5,790 bases of DNA from Desulfobulbus sp. (GCA_017998195.1 JAGODN010000177.1:1-5790), one strand, 5' to 3'. Positions 1 through 5,790 are shown, counted from the stretch's first letter. Notes: a model not told the origin generated them from the letters alone. Numbers and translations are program-made.

Positions 1-22
1 GTACAATCAACACTCGTTTCAT
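1..22 (-). CDS. Start of an unidentified gene running off the left edge
   Basis: Only the first seven codons are in the window, reading MKRVLIV. The start is credible because an exact AGGAGG (28-33) lies five bases upstream of the ATG, the best Shine-Dalgarno in the window. A short basic start followed by V-L-I-V fits either the first beta strand of a Rossmann-type or receiver domain, or the beginning of a signal peptide or membrane segment; seven residues cannot decide. The same frame stays open upstream as far as about 420, but that upstream translation is rich in Pro, Arg and Gly with unusual codons and looks non-coding. It has the same direction as all other genes here. No function is assigned. 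Confidence 0.6.
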
Positions 23-27
23 TTCTG

Positions 28-33
28 CCTCCT
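28..33 (-). promoter_or_regulatory. Ribosome binding site AGGAGG of the leftmost gene
   Basis: An exact AGGAGG sits five bases before the ATG at 22-20 on the minus strand. It fixes the start of the partial gene and argues against the longer open frame that begins further upstream, for example at an ATG at 328. Confidence 0.65.
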
Positions 34-405
34 CTGCCTGAATGGTGGTCGTTCGGTCCGTTGTGGACCCCGGCCTGCAGTAGGCCATACTCTCGGCGAA
101 AAGGCAAGTGCCGCAACGGTTTCCAGCCATCGGCCGAGGAGATCGGCGCATCGGTGGGACCATTCCAGGTCGCCGCTCGCCATCGCCCTGCCGCACCTGC
201 CCGACCGGCAACGCCACCGCCGCGACCGGCTTGACGAGCGTCTGCGGGCGCCGTTTCACCCCGGGATTCTTGACCTTGTCCCGCTCCGGTTGAACCCCCG
301 GCCGTGCCGGCCCCCTTTCCTGTATCATCCTCAGGGATTCCTCCAGGAGCGGGCCAGTGCTTTCCCTGCAGACGGGTTCGCCGAACCACCTCCTTGGCGA
401 TGCCT
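34..405. other. Gene-poor stretch between the Abi gene and the leftmost gene
   Basis: No convincing gene is visible on either strand. The plus-strand frame of 61 codons at 108-293 has no recognisable domain and no ribosome binding site. A minus-strand frame continuous with MKRVLIV is open through the whole stretch but has Pro/Arg/Gly-rich content. Small inverted repeats occur at 55-69 (GGTCC/GGACC, five-base loop) and 300-312 (GGCCG/CGGCC, three-base loop); neither is followed by a T-run, so neither is called a terminator. The stretch presumably holds the promoter of the leftmost gene, but I could not find well-spaced -35/-10 boxes. It may also hold a decayed remainder of the Abi gene just past its stop codon. 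Confidence 0.5.
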
Positions 406-876
406 TTATCCATGCATCGGCTTGACCGCGTATTTCTGGCGGTAATGGTCTATGAAGGGTTCCCGGCTCCTACCGACCTCCGCGCTGAGGGTGGAGAGCA
501 GCCGTTTGTGGGTTTCCCCGTTCTGGAAAAAGCAGTCCTCGAGGAAGAAGTGGCTGCCGTAGCGGAGTCTCAACAGGTTGGCGTAATGGGCACGCAGCGA
601 GACTTCAATCCGCTCGATCGCTTCCAGGACGAGCAGGCGGAATTTGCGGTCGAAGATGTAGAGATCGAGCACCTGGTCGAAAGTGGTCCCTTGCCGGAAG
701 CGATGCTTCGGGCCTGTGCCCGGTTGCTCAAAGGGAATCCAGTAGCCGCGCAGGCGATAGTAACTGATATGGGAGAGGTAGCGGGCAACCCGGTCCCCAT
801 CCGGGATGAGCAGGCCACGGGACCGCAGCAGTTCGATCTGCTGCTCGATAGAAAATGGGGGCTTGGTGTAGTGCAC
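406..876 (-). CDS. Truncated Abi_2-family (AbiD/AbiF-like) abortive infection protein
   Basis: This 156-residue product matches the N-terminal half of the Abi_2 family (AbiD/AbiF of lactococci), phage-defence proteins with a HEPN-type fold. Visible hallmarks are the opening HYTKPPFSIEQQ, the segment YLSHISYYRLRGYWIPF (33-49), and GTTFDQVLDLYIFDRKFRLL (63-82) leading into EAIERIEVSLR (85-95). Family members are usually about 300 residues. This one stops at TAA just after HYRQKYAVKPMHG, where the W-M-x-x-E...SFG segment normally follows, so the C-terminal half is missing. At the position where I recall the HEPN R-x5-H histidine after R95, this protein has Leu101, so activity is doubtful. The start is GTG with only a weak GGGGG upstream; an in-frame TGA upstream limits alternatives. 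A hairpin surrounds the start. The family call is firm; a working product is unlikely, and a pseudogene remnant is the best reading. Confidence 0.82.
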   Translation of the reverse strand: MHYTKPPFSIEQQIELLRSRGLLIPDGDRVARYLSHISYYRLRGYWIPFEQPGTGPKHRFRQGTTFDQVLDLYIFDRKFRLLVLEAIERIEVSLRAHYANLLRLRYGSHFFLEDCFFQNGETHKRLLSTLSAEVGRSREPFIDHYRQKYAVKPMHG

Positions 877-887
877 CTCAAGCCCCC
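857..887 (-). repeat. 9-bp inverted repeat enclosing the Abi start codon
   Basis: GGGGGCTTG and CAAGCCCCC are perfect inverse copies separated by 13 bases, and the GTG start (876-874) lies in that loop. An alternative fold pairs GGTG with CACC inside the loop and takes the GUG itself into a stem. On the minus strand the hairpin is followed by ATTTTCT, giving a terminator-like shape within the first codons of the gene. Any such structure in mRNA would be expected to affect translation initiation. A 9-bp repeat with a short loop can occur by chance in a GC-rich window of this size, so function is inference. Confidence 0.55.
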
Positions 888-1452
888 AAATAAGTAACCC
901 GCCGGGGTGCGCGTTTCAGGTCGAGCCCTGCAGAGGCGTGGCGGGTGTTGTTCGATTCGAATGACCTCTAAGTAGCAATGATCCTCCGTAATGTCACGGT
1001 CAATCTACTCCTTTCGTCCATAGATCTCCCAGGTCCGGTGACCTGTTTGGCGAAGACCTTGCGGCGAGCACCCTCGGTCTCCGGCTTGGGCCGGGACAGG
1101 ACCCGGAGCGCGCTACCTTCCTTCTGAGCACACCTCATCTCGGGGAGAGCGGGAAAAACCACCGGCCATTCTTCAGAAAGGGCTTCGCCGACACCCGGTA
1201 TTGCCCCCTGCAGACAGAGTTCTTGACCAGGAAGATGGGGGTGTCTGGTTGGCGGAGGCGTTGTACAGTTTCTCAGACGACACTAAGCGGAACTTTTTGC
1301 ACACGATTGCCCAACCTTTTATTCTCCTTGTCGATTCTGTCCTGTTGTTTCTTCTGGCGATCCGCCTGCCCACCGTTCAAGCATCCTGGTGCACACGTGA
1401 CCAGTCAGACAGGTCCAAATTTGCTTGCAGTGTGCTTGCAAATTGCAGAGGC
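888..1452. other. Stretch of lower GC without a supported gene
   Basis: About 565 bases between the Abi gene and the tRNA terminator. GC is clearly lower than in the conserved genes to the right, especially at 1280-1345. Minus-strand frames of 64 and 66 codons (968-1162, 1173-1373) and plus-strand frames of 89-130 codons have no recognisable domain and no good ribosome binding site; the longest plus frame runs into the tRNA and encodes the usual tRNA artefact peptide (GTGIRTPI). A short minus frame at 1273-1380 gives a hydrophilic, Lys/Gln/Arg-rich peptide that could be a gene remnant, but nothing supports expression. No transposase or integrase remnant was recognised. Confidence 0.5.
1418..1444. 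repeat. Short inverted and 11-bp-spaced direct repeats beside the tRNA
   Basis: AATTTGC (1418-1424) and GCAAATT (1438-1444) form a 7-bp inverted repeat, and inside it the 8-mer TGCTTGCA occurs twice (1422-1429 and 1433-1440), offset by 11 bases, about one helical turn. It lies just beyond the tRNA-Gln terminator. The arrangement could be a protein-binding site; no function is shown. Confidence 0.4.
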
Positions 1453-1490
1453 AAAGAAAAAGGGAGTCACAGCTTGCGCCGCAACTCCCT
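1453..1490 (-). terminator. Rho-independent terminator of tRNA-Gln
   Basis: On the minus strand AGGGAGT and ACTCCCT form a 7-bp stem (1484-1490 with 1461-1467) around a 16-base loop, followed directly by TTTTCTTT. It starts ten bases after the encoded CCA of the tRNA, the expected place for the end of a monocistronic tRNA transcript. Part of the loop can form a competing small stem (TTGC/GCAA). Confidence 0.85.
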
Positions 1491-1499
1491 GATATATCG

Positions 1500-1573
1500 T
1501 GGCTGGGGGACAGGGATTCGAACCCCGATAAGCGGAGTCAGAGTCCGCTGTCTTGCCGTTAGACCATCCCCCA
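1500..1573 (-). tRNA. tRNA-Gln, anticodon CUG
   Basis: A complete cloverleaf folds on the minus strand: acceptor stem TGGGGGA/TCCCCCA (7 bp), D arm GTCT/AGAC, anticodon stem GCGGA/TCCGC with loop CTCTGAC giving anticodon CTG, a 4-base variable loop TTAT, and T arm CGGGG/CCCTG with loop TTCGAAT. The discriminator base is G, as in bacterial tRNA-Gln, and CCA is encoded (1502-1500), giving 74 bases in all. It reads CAG glutamine codons. The gene stands alone with its own promoter and terminator. Its 3' end faces the gene-poor, lower-GC region that contains the Abi fragment, a common setting for integrated elements. Confidence 0.96.
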
Positions 1574-1586
1574 GCAAGGTGGCCAG

Positions 1587-1615
1587 AAAATAGATGCAAT
1601 GGCCGTTGTTGTCAA
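1587..1615 (-). promoter_or_regulatory. Sigma70-type promoter of tRNA-Gln
   Basis: On the minus strand a consensus -35 TTGACA (1615-1610) is followed after 17 bases by the -10-like TATTTT (1592-1587). The tRNA begins 13 bases after the -10, which leaves a short 5' leader for RNase P. No GC-rich discriminator of the classic stringent type is evident beyond CTGGCC. Its -35 begins only two bases after the T-run of the preceding terminator. Confidence 0.8.
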
Positions 1616-1617
1616 GC

Positions 1618-1654
1618 AAAAACCGGCGGTGCGAACAGGGCCCGGCGCCGGGCC
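1618..1654 (-). terminator. Probable terminator of the MEMO-family gene
   Basis: Directly after the stop codon of the MEMO gene, CCGGCG (1651-1646) can pair with CGCCGG (1628-1623) and is followed by TTTTTGC. The same area contains the 16-base palindrome GGCCCGGCGCCGGGCC (1639-1654), a competing and more compact hairpin set further from the T-run. Either form would separate the cysS-MEMO transcript from the tRNA promoter just downstream. The long 17-base loop of the first form lowers certainty. Confidence 0.6.
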
Positions 1655-1663
1655 GGGCCGGCC

Positions 1664-2467
1664 TCAGTCGATGATCAGGCCGGCGTAGCCGACCACCTGG
1701 TCGGTGTCGCCGCTGGCCGCGCCGGAGTCGGTGTACTCGACCAGCTCGGCCCGGGTGGCGCCCAGTTCCAGGGCCGCGAGCAGGACGATGGTGGTCGGCA
1801 TGATCCCGCACATGGAGATGCGCTGGCCGATGACCGTGTCGTACAGTCCGCGCGGGTCCAGGGCGAGGATGCGCTCGATCGCCAGCCGGTCCTTCTGCGA
1901 CGCCTGCCGGCGCGATTCGTAGTGGCTCATGTCGGTGGAGGCGACCAGCAGCACCGGTTTCCCGAAGCTGCCGATGGCCCCGGCCAGGTCACGGGCCGCG
2001 GCCTGGCAGACCCCGTAGGGCACGTGCCCGACCACGATGGGCACGATCCGCAGGTGCGGCTGCACCTGCTGCAGGAACGGGATCTGCACCTCGAGCGAGT
2101 GCTCGCTGGCGTGCGCCTCCTCGTCGGCCACGATGGCGGTCGAGCGTTCGAGGATGGCCGCGGCGAGCTGTCCGTCCACCGGCACCGTGCCCATGGGCAT
2201 GCGCCACTCCTCGGTGCCCAGCGCCAGGGCGGCGCCCCGGCCATGGTGGTTCGGGCCGAGGATGACCACCGTCTCCGGCACCGCCACCGCGCTCACCGTC
2301 CGGCCCGCGGTGGCGCCGGAATACACGTAGCCGGCGTGCGGCAGGACCACCGCCAGGGCCGGTTTCTTCGCCCCGGCCGTCTCGGGTACGAGCAGGTCCA
2401 TGGCGGCGCGCAGTCTGGCAGGGTCACCGGGATAGAATCGGTCCGCCACCACCGGCATTCGGGTCAT
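1664..2467 (-). CDS. MEMO1-family protein, AmmeMemoRadiSam system protein B
   Basis: This 267-residue protein is full length for the bacterial MEMO family (a fold related to LigB-type extradiol dioxygenases). The order of family signatures is complete: VVADRFYPGDPARLR near the N-terminus, PHAGYVYSG with His44, LGPNHHG with His74/His75, SEHSLEVQIPFL (121-132), STDMSHY (177-183) and SMCGIMP with Cys220. His44, His75 and Cys220 correspond to the metal-binding His/His/Cys set described for human MEMO1 (H49, H81, C244). The reaction in bacteria is not known. Related genes often sit beside AMMECR1-domain and radical-SAM genes, but neither partner is here; the neighbours are cysS upstream and tRNA-Gln downstream. 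The start is fixed by GGAGG five bases before the ATG. It lies 38 bases after cysS, so cotranscription is likely. No signal peptide or membrane segment is seen, so it is presumably cytoplasmic. Confidence 0.93.
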   Translation of the reverse strand: MTRMPVVADRFYPGDPARLRAAMDLLVPETAGAKKPALAVVLPHAGYVYSGATAGRTVSAVAVPETVVILGPNHHGRGAALALGTEEWRMPMGTVPVDGQLAAAILERSTAIVADEEAHASEHSLEVQIPFLQQVQPHLRIVPIVVGHVPYGVCQAAARDLAGAIGSFGKPVLLVASTDMSHYESRRQASQKDRLAIERILALDPRGLYDTVIGQRISMCGIMPTTIVLLAALELGATRAELVEYTDSGAASGDTDQVVGYAGLIID

Positions 2468-2470
2468 GGT

Positions 2471-2495
2471 CTCCTCCCCGCCGGGCCTGCCCGGC
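2471..2495 (-). promoter_or_regulatory. Hairpin abutting the Shine-Dalgarno of the MEMO gene
   Basis: In the 38-base gap after cysS, GCCGGGC and GCCCGGC (2495-2480) form a 7-bp inverted repeat with a two-base centre, in practice probably a 6-bp stem with a CAGG loop. It ends exactly where the Shine-Dalgarno tract GGGGAGGAG (2479-2471) begins. There is no T-run, so it is not a standard terminator. It might stabilise or process the mRNA between the two genes, or tune access to the ribosome site. Confidence 0.5.
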
Positions 2496-2505
2496 GTAAA
2501 CGGTG

Positions 2506-3972
<1,467 letters not shown>

Positions 3973-4021
3973 CTGCTGTCCGAAATCGTTGAACAAAGTT
4001 GGGGTTCCGAGCGTTTTTCGT

Positions 4022-4050
4022 ACTCTAATGACTGCGCCCTGAGAACTCAA
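4022..4050 (-). promoter_or_regulatory. Candidate sigma70 promoter of cysS
   Basis: In the 82-base gap between ampG and cysS, TTGAGT (4050-4045) and TAGAGT (4027-4022) are separated by exactly 17 bases on the minus strand; each box matches four of six consensus positions. Transcription would start near 4015, leaving about 43 bases of leader. It supports independent expression of cysS and the shorter start codon. It does not exclude read-through from ampG, since no terminator is visible in the gap. Confidence 0.5.
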
Positions 4051-4054
4051 CGGC

Positions 4055-5284
4055 TTATTGCACGTCCCGGCGGTATTGTCGGCCCACCAGGGGCAGCAGC
4101 GCCAGCCCCGGCAGGGCGATGAGAGTGCAGCCGACGAAGAACAGCGGCCAGCCGAGCAGGTCGGCCAGCCAGCCGGCCGGGGCGGCGATGATCACCCGGG
4201 GCACGCCCATGCAGCTGGACAGCAGCGCGTACTGGGTGGCGGTGAAGCGGCGGTTGGTGAGCGAGGCCATGTAGGCCACGTAGGCGGCCGTGCCCATGCC
4301 GCTGGTGAACTGCTCCAGGGCGATGGCCACCGCCAGGCCGACCACGGTGTTGCCGGCCAGGGCGAGCGCGGTGAAGCTGAGGATGGCCGCGCCCTGGAGG
4401 ATGCCGAATGCCCACAGGCTGTGGACAATGCCGATGCGCATGAGGATGGCCCCGCCGAGGAGGCCGCCGGCAATGGCCGACCAGAAGCCGAACAGCTTGG
4501 CCACCGCGCCGATCTGGGTCTTGGTGAAGCCGAGATCCAGGTAAAAGGGCGTGGTCATGGTCGAGGCCATCTGGTCGCCGAGCTTGTAGAGGAGGATGAA
4601 CAGCAGGAGGGCCAGGGCGTGGTCGCGGCGGAAATAGTCGGTGAACGGCTCGACCACGGCCTCGCGGAAGGTGCGCGGCGTGCCCCGGGTGAGCGCCGGC
4701 TCGCGGCAGCTGAGCGTGGTCACCACCCCCACCAGGAGGGTGGCGGCCATCATCAGGTAGACCTGGGCAAAGCTGAAATGATCGGCCAGGATCAGCCCGC
4801 CGCTGCCGGCGAGCAGCATGCCCAGCCGGTAGCCGTTCACGTAGAGCGAGCTGCCCAGGCCGAGTTCGTTGTCGCGCAAATCCTCGCGACGGTAGGCATC
4901 GATGACGATGTCCTGCGAGGCGGACAGGAAGGTGACGAGAAAGGCCACCCCGGCCACCACCCAGGGCGAGCGGGCCGGGTCGGTCAGCCCCAGGCCGATG
5001 AGGCCGACGATCAGGCACACCTGCGTGACCAGCATCCAGCCGCGCCGCCGGCCGAACAGCGGCAGGGTGAAGCGGTCGAACACCGGCGCCCACAGGAACT
5101 TGAGGGTGTAGGGCAGGCCGACCAGCGAGTACAGGCCGATCACGGTCAGGTCCACGCCCTCCTCGGTCATCCAGGCCTGGAGCACGGAGCCGGTGAGCAA
5201 CAGCGGCACCCCGCAGGCAAAGCCCATGAGAAAGGCGACGAGCATGCGCGGCGAGAACAGCTGGCGAACAAAGGTGGTGGGCAT
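4055..5284 (-). CDS. AmpG-family muropeptide MFS transporter
   Basis: This 409-residue integral membrane protein belongs to the AmpG branch of the major facilitator superfamily, inner-membrane permeases that import anhydromuropeptides from cell-wall turnover for recycling, usually by proton symport. Hallmarks in order are GVPLLLTGSVLQAWM (25-39), LVGLPYTLKFLWAPVFDR (54-71), the inter-helix GRRRGWM (78-84), FLSASQDIVIDAYRRED (119-135) and LEQFTSGMGTAAYVAYMASL (323-342). Hydrophobic segments are consistent with about twelve membrane helices, with a charged central loop near 193-222. ATG at 5284 gives the family-like MPTTFVRQLFSPRMLVAF start; a TTG at 5395 would add 37 polar residues across a hairpin and is rejected. 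No Shine-Dalgarno is visible before the ATG. The gene lies between a TIGR03790 gene and cysS; no beta-lactamase, AmpD or NagZ gene is in view. Transport of another solute is possible within the family. Confidence 0.92.
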   Translation of the reverse strand: MPTTFVRQLFSPRMLVAFLMGFACGVPLLLTGSVLQAWMTEEGVDLTVIGLYSLVGLPYTLKFLWAPVFDRFTLPLFGRRRGWMLVTQVCLIVGLIGLGLTDPARSPWVVAGVAFLVTFLSASQDIVIDAYRREDLRDNELGLGSSLYVNGYRLGMLLAGSGGLILADHFSFAQVYLMMAATLLVGVVTTLSCREPALTRGTPRTFREAVVEPFTDYFRRDHALALLLFILLYKLGDQMASTMTTPFYLDLGFTKTQIGAVAKLFGFWSAIAGGLLGGAILMRIGIVHSLWAFGILQGAAILSFTALALAGNTVVGLAVAIALEQFTSGMGTAAYVAYMASLTNRRFTATQYALLSSCMGVPRVIIAAPAGWLADLLGWPLFFVGCTLIALPGLALLPLVGRQYRRDVQ

Positions 5285-5321
5285 GGACAGGGCCGGGCAG
5301 AAGGAATGGGAGTCGGAACGA

Positions 5322-5346
5322 CCGGTCCTTTCTACCGGAATTTTTT
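5322..5346 (+). repeat. Small inverted repeat followed by a T-run in the ampG leader
   Basis: CCGGT (5322-5326) and ACCGG (5334-5338) enclose a seven-base loop and are followed on the plus strand by AATTTTTT. It resembles a weak plus-strand terminator, although no plus-strand gene exists here. On the minus strand it lies 38-54 bases before the ampG start, where it could be an operator or leader hairpin. Function is unproven. Confidence 0.3.
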
Positions 5347-5358
5347 GGATTGCACAGG

Positions 5359-5386
5359 AAAAAAGCGCGGCGGTCGCGGTCGCCGG
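5359..5386 (-). terminator. Possible terminator of the TIGR03790-family gene
   Basis: Eleven bases after the stop codon at 5399-5397, the minus strand carries CGGCG (5385-5381) and CGCCG (5372-5368) around an 8-base loop, then CGC and six T residues (5364-5359). The 5-bp stem is short, so termination may be partial. Its place just after the stop codon and before the ampG leader supports the call. Confidence 0.42.
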
Positions 5387-5396
5387 CCCGTCCAAA

Positions 5397-5790
5397 CTAG
5401 CGCGGCGCGAACGGCCGGTAGAGCGGATCGCCGACGAGCACCATCTGCCAGCTCAGGTACGGCAGGCTCACCAGCCAGGTCTCGCCCAGGCTCAGCCAGC
5501 CCTCGACGAGCGTCGGGAAAAACAGGTCCGGCGGCGGAAAGGCCTGCAGGTAGGGCTCGTTCACCGGGCCGATGGTGGCGGCCACGCCCTCCTCGATCAT
5601 CCGCTGACACCACACCTGGCTGCCCGGGGTGCGCAGGGTGGCGCATTCGCCGCTGGCCAGGTGGTAGGCCACCGCGCCGCGCGCCCAGGTGAACGCGTCC
5701 ACGTAGCGGCTTAAACTGTACCAGCCGCAGTAGAGCGCGCTCTCGGGGCAGTCGCCCGGCTGAAAGAGCGCCTCCCGGTCATCGAGGCGC
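5397..5790 (-). CDS. TIGR03790-family protein, C-terminal part
   Basis: The last 130 residues of a larger protein are visible; the reading frame enters from the right edge, so the N-terminus (family total about 400 residues) is outside. Characteristic stretches are CPESALYCGWYSLSRYVDAFTW (14-35), GAVAYHLASGECATL (38-52), VWCQRMIEEGVAATIGPVNEPYLQAFP (59-85), and the end YLSWQMVLVGDPLYRPF (111-127), as I recall them from the uncharacterised TIGR03790 family. No function is established. The pattern of a conserved strand, a cysteine, G-V-A-A-T-I-G-P, S-L-G-E and a terminal G-D-P is reminiscent of C25/CHAT-type clan CD peptidases, which is inference. A GTG at 5702 is an internal codon, not a start, because family sequence continues upstream of it. 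It is transcribed towards ampG, with a possible terminator between. Confidence 0.85.
   Translation of the reverse strand, partial: RLDDREALFQPGDCPESALYCGWYSLSRYVDAFTWARGAVAYHLASGECATLRTPGSQVWCQRMIEEGVAATIGPVNEPYLQAFPPPDLFFPTLVEGWLSLGETWLVSLPYLSWQMVLVGDPLYRPFAPR

Noticed and set aside
304..897. Plus-strand open frame of 197 codons over the Abi gene
   Set aside because: It is antisense to a protein with firm Abi_2 motifs and shows no domain or ribosome binding site.
364..1216. CCCTGCAGA recurring near 364, 926 and 1207 (with PstI sites)
   Set aside because: The shared core is nine to ten bases with different flanks and spacing; not enough to call a repeat family.
968..1373. Small minus-strand frames (64 and 66 codons) between the Abi gene and the tRNA
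   Set aside because: No similarity I recognise, no good ribosome binding site, and irregular composition; treated as non-coding.
1201..1593. Plus-strand frame of 130 codons ending in a GTGIRTPI-like peptide
   Set aside because: The C-terminal part is the antisense translation of tRNA-Gln, a well-known artefact; the rest has no domain.
1639..1654. 16-base palindrome GGCCCGGCGCCGGGCC as a separate operator
   Set aside because: It lies directly after a stop codon in GC-rich DNA and is better explained as part of the terminator region.
3973..4050. Longer CysS start at TTG (4050)
   Set aside because: The 26 extra residues do not belong to CysRS, and the TTG coincides with the -35 box of the candidate promoter; M-A-I-R-I-Y-N at 3972 is the normal N-terminus.
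4055..5395. Longer AmpG start at TTG (5395)
   Set aside because: It adds 37 polar residues absent from the family, begins two bases from the preceding stop, and spans a terminator-like hairpin.

Overview
The window is a piece of a GC-rich bacterial chromosome in which every gene I can support lies on the minus strand, so the order of transcription is from high to low coordinates. The conserved right-hand part (about 1600-5790) is strongly GC-rich, with G/C-ending codons and long empty antisense frames. The stretch from about 880 to 1460 is visibly poorer in GC and has no convincing gene. The gene set (an AmpG-type permease, cysteinyl-tRNA synthetase, a MEMO-family protein and a TIGR03790-family protein) and the wording of the CysRS N-terminus (CGITSYDYCHIGHARS) suggest a deltaproteobacterium in the broad sense (Desulfobacterota or a relative). 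That assignment is inference from memory, not a measured placement.

Layout in the direction of transcription: (1) the C-terminal 130 residues of a TIGR03790-family protein (5790-5397), whose N-terminus lies outside the window, followed by a weak terminator-like hairpin; (2) an AmpG-family muropeptide/MFS permease (5284-4055); (3) a well-formed sigma70-like promoter (4050-4022) in the 82-base gap, then cysS (3972-2506), whose best start is the internal ATG rather than the upstream TTG; (4) 38 bases later, after a GC-rich hairpin lying against a strong Shine-Dalgarno, a MEMO-family gene (AmmeMemoRadiSam system protein B, 2467-1664) ending at a probable terminator; (5) a stand-alone tRNA-Gln(CUG) gene (1573-1500) with its own TTGACA/17/TATTTT promoter, encoded CCA and an intrinsic terminator.

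Beyond the tRNA, about 565 bases without a supported gene lead to an Abi_2-family (AbiD/AbiF-like abortive infection) gene (876-406). It holds only the N-terminal half of the family's usual length and seems to lack the HEPN histidine. A strong hairpin encloses its GTG start codon. The last 380 bases hold no supported gene until the first seven codons (MKRVLIV) of a gene that starts at 22 behind a perfect AGGAGG and leaves the window.

Functionally, cysS and tRNA-Gln serve translation, AmpG imports cell-wall fragments for recycling, and the MEMO and TIGR03790 proteins have no established role. The segment from the tRNA 3' side leftwards looks like an accessory or degraded region beside a tRNA, a common integration setting, but no integrase, complete att repeat or transposase is visible. 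I see no complete new system; the points most worth a second look are the start-codon hairpin and decay of the Abi gene, the solitary MEMO gene, and a possible caspase-like character of the TIGR03790 C-terminus.
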